Shown: piece by piece, positions 23,471 to 31,500 of the stretch | How positions within the stretch are numbered: the first letter of the stretch is position 1 | Layout: each line of letters begins with the position of its first letter | Assembly: GCA_000403415.2 (NCBI GenBank) | Contig: KE159681.1 | Location: forward strand, 411,637 to 453,652 | Direction: 5' to 3' | DNA: 42,016 bases | From: Firmicutes bacterium M10-2 | GTDB lineage: Bacteria > Bacillota_I > Bacilli_A > Erysipelotrichales > Erysipelotrichaceae | Translations under genes and position numbers: made by a program | Notes under the pieces: generated by a model | Databases searched by the model: none | Told to the model about the DNA's origin: nothing | What the model saw: the letters and a program-made list of their open reading frames with translations, nothing else

Positions 23471-25727
23471 ATAAAGTCCTGCTGAGCAGTTCTTCCTGCA
23501 CATCTTTTGTCAGATTAACGAACACAGCACTGTAACCAGCCACACGAACAATCAAATCCGGATAGTTTTCGGGATGTTTTTGAGCATCTTCCAATACACC
23601 ATGATCGACAACAGTCACCATCAGTTGGCATCCTCCGTTCTTAAAATATGTCCGGAACAGCGCTTTGACTTTTTCTTTGTCTTCGTGCATCATTCGCGGA
23701 GTGAATTTAATATTTTGTACGCTTCCCCCGTGGTATTTGGCATTAAATCTCGACAAAGACCGAAGAACGGCGGTCGGCCCGTTTTTAGAGTTTCCTCCTT
23801 GCGGATTGTTGGCAGGATTCATATATACGCCTCGTTTTCTTCCATCCAAAGATGCATCCGTTTCATGACCCCAGTCCGTGTTGGTCTGATTGTTGGAAAT
23901 CACGATTAAATAATAATCCATGTTGTTGTCGATCCCTTTGTTGCGGATCCCTTTTGCGACATATTCGAAAAGATCATTTGCAAGTTCGTCGCATTCTTCT
24001 TCATCATTACCGTATTTCGGCAAACTCATGATGTCTTTATGCAGTTTTTCATAGCCGGAAAAATTGTGAAGGGCAGCTTCATTCAGCTGATCGAGAGTGT
24101 ATTTCTTTTCATCGAATACGAGTTTTTTAATTGTGTACAGCGCATCGCTTGCATTGATGTTTCCGTATGTTTCGTTCGTTCCGCCTAAAATTTCCACACC
24201 ACCGTCCAAGAGAGCTTTTTTTCGTTTAAGACAGTCATCCATCAAAATGGAGTTGAACAGAAAAGACACTTCTTCGTTCATCACTTCATAGCTGTGTTTT
24301 TGGGCATATACACTTAATTCGAAATAGTAATCAAGAAGTTCTTTGTACTGGTCATAAAACTGCTCGAATGTTTTAAAACGATCAAGCGGTTTAACAAATA
24401 CGGGTCCCGCTTTATATTTACGATCCATCGGATCGATTCCCTGATTGAGGGCTATCTGCAAGATCTTAACAAGATTAAGCAAAGTATTGGGTGTTCCTAC
24501 GCTTTTTCCTTGGATGACAAATTCTCCGCAGCCAAACGGGATGTATTGTTTTGCGGTTTCGCGATCGATACGCATCGCATATTCAACAGCCGGAACATTG
24601 ACATCGTCGTTGTAAAGGGTTGGATAAGTTGCTCCGGACGCGATGCATTCATAAGCCAGATCCATAATATCTTTTGGCGTCTTTTGATCAAATCGCAAAG
24701 TGAACTGAGGTTCGACATAACGGGTATCTTTGCAGACGCGCAGGCAAATCTTGGCAAAAAGGTCGCATGCTTCCACGTCTTTTCTTCCCTGTCCTCCGAC
24801 AATGATGCGTCCGTTGACAGTCGTTCTTCGATTTTCGATCATTTTCCATAAAGAGCGCAAGATATCGTAGGCTTCCTGTTCGGTTAAAAGATTGTTGTCG
24901 ATATCGTGTTTGAGATAAGGCCCAAGCACAATATCGAGTCGTCCGTAATTGATGGCACCGGCACAAAGGGCATAAAGCCACATCAATTGCAGAGCCTGAC
25001 GGAATGTTTCGGGTTTATGGTCGAGAATATATTCGAGGTCTGCCTGCATTTGTTCAAGCTGTTCGATTCTTTGTTCATTGGCATTTTGTTTTGCCTGATC
25101 GACTTTTTCGATTTGATTTTTAATAACTTGTTTAAAGAGATGTAGGGCTTCAAGGCTTGCATGCATGAATTCATTGGTGTTATGGGCTTCGATTTCTTCG
25201 ATAAGGCCGTTGATTCCTCGGCCGACAAGCTTTTTATAGTCAAGCATCATACCGGAAAGTCTTGCGGTCGCCATCAATGGATATTTGCAGTCGATGAAGC
25301 GTCCGGTCGTCGTATCGTTGAGCACATCTTGGCAATAAATCGCTTTTATATCGTGGTCCTGCCAGAAATCGTAAAGAAGATCGACCCGATATCGCTGATC
25401 TTCGGGTAGCTGTTCCTTGAATTCGCGAAGCTTATGGAATACACAATAGTGTCCAACACCCCCGATGCTTGTCACCGAACCGAATCCGATAGGCAGAAAA
25501 TCTAACCGTCCCGCAATCAAGTCATCGTCTTCGATTGAGCGAAACAATACGGGAAAAATAGTTTTCAGGCATTCGATTTCGCGAATTGCTTTATTGTCGT
25601 TGATATGCTTTTTATAGGCATTGGTATAATTTTCCATGATTTCGAGTTGTTCTATCACAGGTTTTTCACATGGAATCTTTTTTGAGATTTCCACGTTTTG
25701 GGCCCCATCGATATTGATTCGTGCCAT
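23463..25727 (-). CDS. Glycyl radical enzyme of uncertain substrate (GCGE type)
   Basis: This 754-aa protein spans the full PFL-like barrel. The C-terminal glycyl radical motif is VRVAGYSAVFVNL, with the radical glycine at about G731. The catalytic cysteine loop reads YIPFGCGEFVIQGKSVGTPN, giving C400 and a glutamate at 402. Characterised eliminases and lyases usually have GCVE at this site and PFL has adjacent cysteines, so GCGE is uncommon. Conserved family blocks LDIVLGPYLKHDI and ATYPTLYNDDVNVPA are present. It is the first gene of an operon with its activase, a NanE epimerase and a DeoR regulator. That points to an anaerobic step in amino sugar or sugar-phosphate breakdown, but the reaction cannot be read from sequence. 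Confidence 0.88.
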   Translation of the reverse strand: MARINIDGAQNVEISKKIPCEKPVIEQLEIMENYTNAYKKHINDNKAIREIECLKTIFPVLFRSIEDDDLIAGRLDFLPIGFGSVTSIGGVGHYCVFHKLREFKEQLPEDQRYRVDLLYDFWQDHDIKAIYCQDVLNDTTTGRFIDCKYPLMATARLSGMMLDYKKLVGRGINGLIEEIEAHNTNEFMHASLEALHLFKQVIKNQIEKVDQAKQNANEQRIEQLEQMQADLEYILDHKPETFRQALQLMWLYALCAGAINYGRLDIVLGPYLKHDIDNNLLTEQEAYDILRSLWKMIENRRTTVNGRIIVGGQGRKDVEACDLFAKICLRVCKDTRYVEPQFTLRFDQKTPKDIMDLAYECIASGATYPTLYNDDVNVPAVEYAMRIDRETAKQYIPFGCGEFVIQGKSVGTPNTLLNLVKILQIALNQGIDPMDRKYKAGPVFVKPLDRFKTFEQFYDQYKELLDYYFELSVYAQKHSYEVMNEEVSFLFNSILMDDCLKRKKALLDGGVEILGGTNETYGNINASDALYTIKKLVFDEKKYTLDQLNEAALHNFSGYEKLHKDIMSLPKYGNDEEECDELANDLFEYVAKGIRNKGIDNNMDYYLIVISNNQTNTDWGHETDASLDGRKRGVYMNPANNPQGGNSKNGPTAVLRSLSRFNAKYHGGSVQNIKFTPRMMHEDKEKVKALFRTYFKNGGCQLMVTVVDHGVLEDAQKHPENYPDLIVRVAGYSAVFVNLTKDVQEELLSRTLYD

Positions 25728-25755
25728 ATTTCATTCCTCTTTTCTTTCCATTTTT

Positions 25756-25783
25756 AATATATCACTTTTAATCATAATATCAA
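25756..25783 (-). promoter_or_regulatory. Promoter of the glycyl radical enzyme operon
   Basis: Minus strand: TTGATA (25783-25778), 16 bp, TATATT (25761-25756). A GAGG ribosome binding site and the ATG at 25727 follow. No CG dinucleotide and therefore no cre site is visible in this intergenic region. Confidence 0.7.
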
Positions 25784-25792
25784 CTCTTTTTG

Positions 25793-25822
25793 ATTCATAT
25801 TTATTCATTTTTATTCATAAAT
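25793..25822. repeat. Three 10-bp direct repeats, candidate DeoR operator
   Basis: ATTCAT occurs at 25793, 25803 and 25813, an exact 10-bp period (ATTCATATTT, ATTCATTTTT, ATTCATAAAT). The block lies between the divergent promoters of the glycyl radical enzyme operon and the ECF S component. DeoR-family operators are often such helically phased short repeats. Confidence 0.5.
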
Positions 25823-25914
25823 CAATCTGTCATCTATTTATTTTTAAGAATTGTCTATTTTTTAATAAACAGATATTTGATAACATAGAGCCATCCACAG
25901 AGAGAGGTAAGAGT

Positions 25915-26418
25915 ATGAAAACAAAATATACGACAAGCGAAATGGTGCTGACAGCACTTGGTATGGCTTTGGTGTTCGTGGCAACTTTGGTGATCAAAAT
26001 TCCGAATCCGATTGACGGGTATTTCAATTTGGGAGATGGATTTATTATGTTGTTTGCAAGCATCCTGAATCCGTTTTACGCGTTTCTGGTTGGCGGTCTG
26101 GGGTCTGCATTGGCGGATGTCGCAGGCGGTTATGCGTACTATTTTATTTGGACACTGCTGATTAAAGGGATCGAAGCGTTTTTGATCAGCGAATTGTTCC
26201 AAAAATTCGGACCGAAATATCGCTTGGGATATTATGGCTTGGGTTCTGTGGTGATGGTGATCGGATACTTCTTTGCGAAGTGGTTCTTAAAAGGAAGCGC
26301 GATCATTGCGCTTGGCGGGATCCCGGAAAATATCGTGCAAAGCGTAGTGGGTATGGCGATTGCGATCGTTGCGTTGCCTTTGATCAACAAAGCGCTGGAA
26401 AGAACCCATTTGCGATAA
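25915..26418 (+). CDS. ECF transporter S component (substrate-binding membrane protein)
   Basis: The product is about 167 aa starting at the ATG at 25915, after AGAGAGAGGT; the upstream in-frame extension covers intergenic sequence and is rejected. It is a small polytopic protein with about five or six membrane segments. The typical S-component blocks are EMVLTALGMALVFVATLVI, YFNLGDGFIMLFASILNP and VGGLGSALADVAGG. Such proteins bind vitamins or small metabolites and share an ECF ATPase/T module encoded elsewhere. The gene is divergent from the glycyl radical enzyme operon and shares its regulatory region, so its ligand may relate to that pathway. The specific ligand cannot be named. Confidence 0.85.
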   Translation: MKTKYTTSEMVLTALGMALVFVATLVIKIPNPIDGYFNLGDGFIMLFASILNPFYAFLVGGLGSALADVAGGYAYYFIWTLLIKGIEAFLISELFQKFGPKYRLGYYGLGSVVMVIGYFFAKWFLKGSAIIALGGIPENIVQSVVGMAIAIVALPLINKALERTHLR

Positions 26419-26450
26419 AAAAAACGGTAAATGAATCCTTTACCGCTAAG

Positions 26451-26474
26451 AGAAGTCCCGGTGGACTTCTTTTT
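26451..26474 (+). terminator. Terminator of the ECF S gene
   Basis: AGAAGTCC (26451-26458), a CGGT loop and GGACTTCT followed by T's make a strong terminator. A weaker hairpin, CGGTAAA/TTTACCG, precedes it at 26425-26445. Confidence 0.88.
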
Positions 26475-26738
26475 ATGCTTTTGAAGCATCAACATAGAAA
26501 ATAACTCGTGAAAATCGAAAAAATCCAAAACATATGCACTTATTACACATACATTTTGGATATTAGCCATAAAACTTGCTCTTAATGATTTGCGTTAATC
26601 GACATCAAAATACAAATTTTCGAGAATCGGAACTAAATTCAATGGATTTCTCTTCCGAATCAAAAGGCTCCGTGCCAAGCCTAAGTCAGCTCATAACAAA
26701 GTATTTTCGGTATCTCCCTAGCAAATTATGAATGCCGA
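26475..26738. other. Gene-free spacer with a long inverted repeat
   Basis: No coding region is supported. ATCCAAAACATATG at 26523-26536 can pair with CATACATTTTGGAT at 26548-26561 (12 of 14 positions, 11-base loop), a hairpin without a U-tract. A short ATGCTT/AAGCAT hairpin lies at 26475-26489. This could be the left edge of the accessory island that follows. Confidence 0.4.
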
Positions 26739-27730
26739 TCAATAACACTTCTTGCATGGCTCATATCCCCAAGATTGGGCTTGAGATAATGAAACCTGAC
26801 TTGGATTTTTCATATTGGAACAGTTGGGATTTGAATGATATTTGCTTCCTGTTCTGGGAATCCAAACCTGGGATTCGATCGATTGTACTTGCTGTGCACG
26901 CAAGGCCGCTTCTTCCGCAGCAATCCTTGCTTCTTCGGCTAGGCGAGCTTCTTCTGCACGTTGTTCTTCTTCAAGACGGGCTTTTTCTGCCTCTTCCGCT
27001 TCTTTTTTCAAGTCGCGAATTTCACTGGTTTGTTTGTTGATTTCAAAATTCGGCTGTTCATTATATACATAAGCTTTAAACGATAGCTCATCGTCTTCGA
27101 CAGAGCGGGCCTGAAGAATAATTCCGTTGCACAAGGCAGCGTTTTCTTCATAGATCGGATCGGCGCGTACCAGAACATGATTGTTCGTTTTTTCCAAATA
27201 GTCTTTAATCAAAGATTCCCAATGCGACATTCCGCGTTGGAAAGATGGAGTTGCGGTAATGGTGATTTGTTTTTCCAAACTTATATCGGACAATTTGCTT
27301 GGGAGCAGTTTGCTTTTAACGAAAAATACGCCTCCGTCAATATTTTCGGATGTTGTATCGGTAAATCCTGTCGGAACGATTGATTCATTCACATGAGAAC
27401 TTTCTTCGAAACTTTTTTGATCCAATGTCACAATGGCAGAGCCTACATGATCTCCTTCTCCTTTAATCGTTAAAAATTGTACCGGCAAAGTCTGATCTAA
27501 TGAAGATTCCTCTAATTCTACATATTCTTTTTCCTGATCAAAATCGGGAATTTCTATATCTTCTTTTTGTTCAAGGCTTTCAAGCCGACTTCACGCCATT
27601 CTTTTGCGGGTGTGCTTTCTACGATTTTTTCTTCATAAATCGGTTGTTCTGGAGTTTCCGGATCTGAAAGCATTCCTAAGGCACCTGCACCAAGGATGAA
27701 TGCCAGACCCAATTTTACTGATTTCTTCAT
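26739..27730 (-). pseudogene. Frameshifted secreted protein with catalytically dead EndA-like domain
   Basis: Two frames belong to one gene. The first (from the ATG at 27730, after GAGGAAGAGAG) encodes a hydrophobic signal or anchor (KLGLAFILGAGALGML) and ends early at 27554. The second, from about 27600 to 26739, encodes the rest. A -1 shift at the five-base A run (T's at 27564-27568) joins them, as if one A of six was lost. The second part contains an EndA/DNA-entry-nuclease-like stretch: GMSHWESLIKDYLEKTNNHV then SVEDDELSFKAYVYNEQP. The catalytic His region (normally RCHL or DRGH) reads FFVKSKLLP. An alanine/glutamate-rich coiled coil and a C-terminal Cys motif (YHSNPNCSNM, EPCKKC) follow. 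It could be a decayed gene or a programmed frameshift. Confidence 0.6.
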
Positions 27731-27847
27731 TCTCTCTTCCTCTTTTCTCTTCAAAAGAATAATATCTCACATGATCAGTGAAGAACAACAAAAAAAGAGT
27801 GATTGTATGCACAATAAATTTCTTTAAGCAAAAAAGATAAAATACCC

Positions 27848-30094
27848 TCAATCCCATTCGATATCTTCTTCCGCAATATTATAGATTATTGTTCTATGTT
27901 CGAAATTGATTTCATTCACGATCCATCCATGTGCAATACAGCGATTGATAAAATCCGTATATCGGTTTTTGCCGTGAATTTCTTTCAGCGTGATCACGAT
28001 TCCGAAATCAATATCCTCTCCGTATTTTTCATCCTGTCTTTCTCGTTCATTGATCTTAATGCCCCAGAAGCCGTTCTCTGTCATCGCTTTCACATCTTTT
28101 GATTTTTCATTTACTTTTTCTTCAAGATGTTTCACATTGTCCCATTTCCGAAATGTTTTTCGGGCAGTTTCTTCATAGCATACATGAATTCCGTCTTCTC
28201 CTTGGTGATTGGCATTAATGGCTCTAATCCGAAAATTTCCTTTTTCATCCTCATACACTCTTCCGAAATAAATATCAAGTTCTGTACAGGAATAATCAAC
28301 ACCATTGTAGCGATCGCATTTTGGAAAATATGTCATTGTTACTTTTGCTTTAAACGGATGCTTTCCGTCAATCGCATTCACCGGAAGACGATGAGTATAT
28401 ATTTCCGTATTTTTCATTTTTCCGCTCATTACGAATCGAATTTCATTCTCTTTTGATTGAAGAACATCATATACAGAAACAGGAACAATTCCATAACCGA
28501 CTTCAAATTGTTGTTGGGTGCCCCAGTCTGCTGCGCTATCGATCAGCAAAGCTTTTGTCACTTCGCGGCAAATCCCCATTTTCTCGATCAAATAGGAAGC
28601 TTTTCGTGCAATCCAAGGAGCTGCGTAACTCGTACCCATAGCTTGTGTGATTTCTCCGGAAGCACTCACAACATTTATAGGTTCTTCTGCCGTTCCTCCA
28701 TAATAGGAAAGATCAGGTTTTATAAAAAAAGACAGCACTGGACCTTTGCGGGCGTATGGGGGCACCTCCTTTTTTAAGGATACTGAATTGACAACGATCG
28801 AATTCAGAGAATCTGCAGGGCTACCAATTCGATAAGGCTTATCGGTAATCCTTCTCGGTTTATTGGTTCCTGCAACAATAAACAAAACATCATATTTGAA
28901 TTGCAGTTCGTCTAGTAAAGCACCCTGAACAGACATATAATTTCGGGATACTTCCAATTCTGATCCTAACGAAATATTCCAAACCTTTATATCCAGATTA
29001 TTTTCCACAATGTCACGAATTTGTTTTAGAGCAGTCGAATTGTTTAATTTTCCACTTGCCCCGATTCCAAAGTGGCGAACGCGAAAACGACCACAATGAT
29101 CATCTAAATGAGGATTCAGAGATGGTCCGTCTACAATGATGGAACTCACTCGGGTTCCATGTTCGTAATCTGTATCATCAAGTTCAATCTCGTCGGAAGT
29201 CACTCGTTTATAATCGACCCATCGATCAAAATAAGTTGTTCCCTTTTTAAAATGCATATCGATAACTCCGATCACCGGCTCATCATCCGGATCCGGTATT
29301 TCTTTCAACTCATAGATAGGTTTGGAGAGTTGGAACTGGATCGGACTCACTTCATTCAGATCTTTTAAACCCATAGAAACAAGATACGGAACTTCTTTTA
29401 AGATCACATCCATGTCGCGTTTTGAAAACACATAAGTTTGCTCATCAATCTTTTCTATATTCAACAGATCAATATTGAGCTTCTCAAATAAACAATCCAG
29501 ATCGATCGAAGTTTTATAGAACGTAAGCATATGATTTCCGTTTTCATTCAACACTTCTTTTTCTATAGAAAAAGATTCAATTTCTTTTAAATCAACAAGA
29601 CCTTGAACAAACTCTGAATAGCTGTAAATATTCTGTTTAAAAAAAGGTTTTAACTCTTTGATATTTTTTTCCGTAGCCGTTCCATTAAATTGAGTATCGG
29701 TTATATATTCCAGAAATTGTAAAAGTTGAATTGTATCCGTTAATTGTTCGATTGAAATATAATAAGTAATGATATGCGCCCTGCCAATATTGTTTTCATC
29801 AAACCTTTTATATTTTGCTCCGCAAATAAATTTAGAACTTCGTTTCGATTTTGTACCCAGAATACGATTTACACGACTTGATTTCGGAATCTCTCGTTTA
29901 TAATGGATGCTTACTAAAGCTCCATCCAGATATTTTTCATATTCCCAAAATCGTCTGATCTTTTCAAGCTGGATCCTGAATTGCCGAATCGTCTCTATTT
30001 CTAATTTAAGTCCTTTTAATTGTGGTACAGGATTGTTATTTTTCGGCTTGCTCGAATTCAGCTCTCCTCGTAATTCAAAAATATTATTCATCAT
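27848..30094 (-). CDS. Subtilisin-like S8 serine protease, IetS-like
   Basis: This 748-aa cytoplasmic-looking protease has no signal peptide. An N-terminal region of about 270 residues precedes the S8 domain (about 272-505). The catalytic triad is intact: D279 in VIGVIDMHF, H312 in YEHGTRVSSI and S489 in MGTSYAAPWIA. The oxyanion asparagine is N411 in IVAGTN. A C-terminal domain of about 240 residues follows. Its start overlaps the AAA ATPase stop (ATGATG), with AAGGAGAGA upstream. An AAA ATPase plus subtilisin-like protease pair of this layout is the IetAS type, known from plasmid incompatibility and as a phage-defence system. No third gene is coupled. Confidence 0.85.
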   Translation of the reverse strand: MMNNIFELRGELNSSKPKNNNPVPQLKGLKLEIETIRQFRIQLEKIRRFWEYEKYLDGALVSIHYKREIPKSSRVNRILGTKSKRSSKFICGAKYKRFDENNIGRAHIITYYISIEQLTDTIQLLQFLEYITDTQFNGTATEKNIKELKPFFKQNIYSYSEFVQGLVDLKEIESFSIEKEVLNENGNHMLTFYKTSIDLDCLFEKLNIDLLNIEKIDEQTYVFSKRDMDVILKEVPYLVSMGLKDLNEVSPIQFQLSKPIYELKEIPDPDDEPVIGVIDMHFKKGTTYFDRWVDYKRVTSDEIELDDTDYEHGTRVSSIIVDGPSLNPHLDDHCGRFRVRHFGIGASGKLNNSTALKQIRDIVENNLDIKVWNISLGSELEVSRNYMSVQGALLDELQFKYDVLFIVAGTNKPRRITDKPYRIGSPADSLNSIVVNSVSLKKEVPPYARKGPVLSFFIKPDLSYYGGTAEEPINVVSASGEITQAMGTSYAAPWIARKASYLIEKMGICREVTKALLIDSAADWGTQQQFEVGYGIVPVSVYDVLQSKENEIRFVMSGKMKNTEIYTHRLPVNAIDGKHPFKAKVTMTYFPKCDRYNGVDYSCTELDIYFGRVYEDEKGNFRIRAINANHQGEDGIHVCYEETARKTFRKWDNVKHLEEKVNEKSKDVKAMTENGFWGIKINERERQDEKYGEDIDFGIVITLKEIHGKNRYTDFINRCIAHGWIVNEINFEHRTIIYNIAEEDIEWD

Positions 30095-31125
30095 TCTCTC
30101 CTTAATTCACGATCAATCGCACTTCTTGACTTCTGAAGCAATACTTCCGATTCCCGAATAGTAAAACCTTGTTCTTTTAGAATTTGAGCATCCGGAATCG
30201 AATGTTCAGTAACCAAACCATATAGGCGAACAAGGTAATCCGATTCATCCTGAGGGTCGCTAAAGGCAATCGCAGTCCGAATGATATTTTTTAATTCCGC
30301 AGGTGTTTCAGGAAGATGTAAATTCAATATTTTTTTGAATAAGCGCAAATTCTTTGTTGTAATTTGTGCTTGTGCCAAATAACGATTTAATAATTTTTCA
30401 GCAAGCTCGATTCGGTCCTGCTTGGAATATCGGTCAAACGATACGACTTTATCAAATCTCCTTAATAATGCTTTGTCCAACTGTTTCAACAAATTGGTTG
30501 TTCCGATAATCGTGGCACGATAATCAAGTAGGTCAAATTGTTTTAAAATCGTAGATGTAACCCGACTCATTTCCCGAACATCTTGCTGATCAAGTCGATT
30601 CGAAACCAAAGAATCGATTTCATCAATTAAAATAATAGAAGGTTCAAATTTAACTAATTGATTGATCTCTTTAAAAAGCTTGGATATATTTTTTGACGTT
30701 TGTCCTAATTTGCTGTCGATCAAAGCTTCAACATTCACATTATATACAGCACGATTCAATATCCTGCCTAACTGTTTACCTGCTTCCGTTTTTCCTGTTC
30801 CGGGTTTTCCTACAAATAAGAATTTGTTAACACCCATATTTCGATTTGCCGCATTCGCAATACCCATAATTTCGTTCATAATCGGTTCCGGCAGCAGCAA
30901 CGGCTCTCCATTCCCCTCAACTTGATCTAAAAATTCATACGTATGATTGGTCTCCATCGGAATCCAAGTTTGCGAGCTTGAGAGAAACATCATAATATAT
31001 TGAGCTAATTCCTGATCCCCTGATTGACTAAATTCCTTTGCGACCGAATAAGCTTCAGATTTAAAAGCTTTTTCATTTTTTTCAAAATGATATTTTATTA
31101 AATTCAACACCGATTTCTTTTTCAT
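30091..31125 (-). CDS. AAA ATPase, IetA-like partner of the S8 protease
   Basis: This 344-aa ATPase has an N-terminal helical region (1-80) and an AAA core. Walker A is GKPGTGKT at 106-113, Walker B is IILIDEID at 164-171, sensor 1 lies in ATIIGTTNLL, and the arginine-finger region is ALLRRFDKVVSF. It ends with a helical lid and a short C-terminal helix. The gene directly precedes the protease with a 4-base overlap, so the two proteins are made together and probably form one complex. It is preceded by GGAGAGAG and a promoter at 31153-31180. Its role is inferred from the conserved IetA-IetS pairing. Confidence 0.85.
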   Translation of the reverse strand: MKKKSVLNLIKYHFEKNEKAFKSEAYSVAKEFSQSGDQELAQYIMMFLSSSQTWIPMETNHTYEFLDQVEGNGEPLLLPEPIMNEIMGIANAANRNMGVNKFLFVGKPGTGKTEAGKQLGRILNRAVYNVNVEALIDSKLGQTSKNISKLFKEINQLVKFEPSIILIDEIDSLVSNRLDQQDVREMSRVTSTILKQFDLLDYRATIIGTTNLLKQLDKALLRRFDKVVSFDRYSKQDRIELAEKLLNRYLAQAQITTKNLRLFKKILNLHLPETPAELKNIIRTAIAFSDPQDESDYLVRLYGLVTEHSIPDAQILKEQGFTIRESEVLLQKSRSAIDRELRRE

Positions 31126-31152
31126 TACCTTACTCTCTCCTCTTAATCATAT

Positions 31153-31180
31153 AATATATCCAATCGGGACAAAAATTCAA
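31153..31180 (-). promoter_or_regulatory. Promoter of the IetAS-like operon
   Basis: Minus strand: TTGAAT (31180-31175), 16 bp, TATATT (31158-31153), upstream of the ATPase gene. Confidence 0.6.
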
Positions 31181-31229
31181 TTTTTGAGACAAAATTTATC
31201 TATTTAAATTTTTTTCCTCTGCCTAGAAT

Positions 31230-31347
31230 ATGTACAAAGTCTAGAAGGAACAAAACAACAGCTTATGACAAAGAATTCAAAGAACAAGTTATCCAATACA
31301 TGATCAATCATTCTCAAACTTCTTATCCAAAAGCAGCCCTTGAAAAC
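31230..31347 (+). pseudogene. IS3-type orfA remnant
   Basis: About 35 codons read RRNKTTAYDKEFKEQVIQYM and onward to YPKAA, the opening of an IS3-family OrfA (helix-turn-helix transposase subunit). An ATG at 31230 would be in frame only if one T is removed (ATG-T-ACA AAG), so it is frameshifted. The frame stays open to about 31480 but no longer resembles OrfA. The rest of the element is missing. It marks the right edge of the accessory island. Confidence 0.6.
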
Positions 31348-31500
31348 ATAAAAAAGCCAAAACTTTTTTCAATGAACGTCGATATTTTTTTGAAATTCAC
31401 AAATCAAATCGATAGTTACACTTGCATATTTGAAAAAGATGCACAATTGGTGCATAATACGATCAATCAGAGTGCATGATCTAGAAAGCGAGGAAAGAAT

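Noticed and set aside
25740-25900. Riboswitch upstream of the ECF S gene
   Set aside because: The region is AT-rich with no conserved aptamer-like structure and no leader terminator that I can find.
25636-25914. Longer N-terminus for the ECF S component
   Set aside because: The added 93 residues read through the divergent promoter region and into the glycyl radical enzyme gene; the ATG at 25915 has a good ribosome binding site.
26940-27000. Tandem repeat that could be a CRISPR array or minisatellite
   Set aside because: It encodes degenerate heptads of a coiled coil, and there are no spacers.
26842-27072. Ser/Ala-rich plus-strand frame
   Set aside because: It is the complement of the coiled-coil region of the EndA-like gene, whose repetitive codons create a low-complexity shadow.
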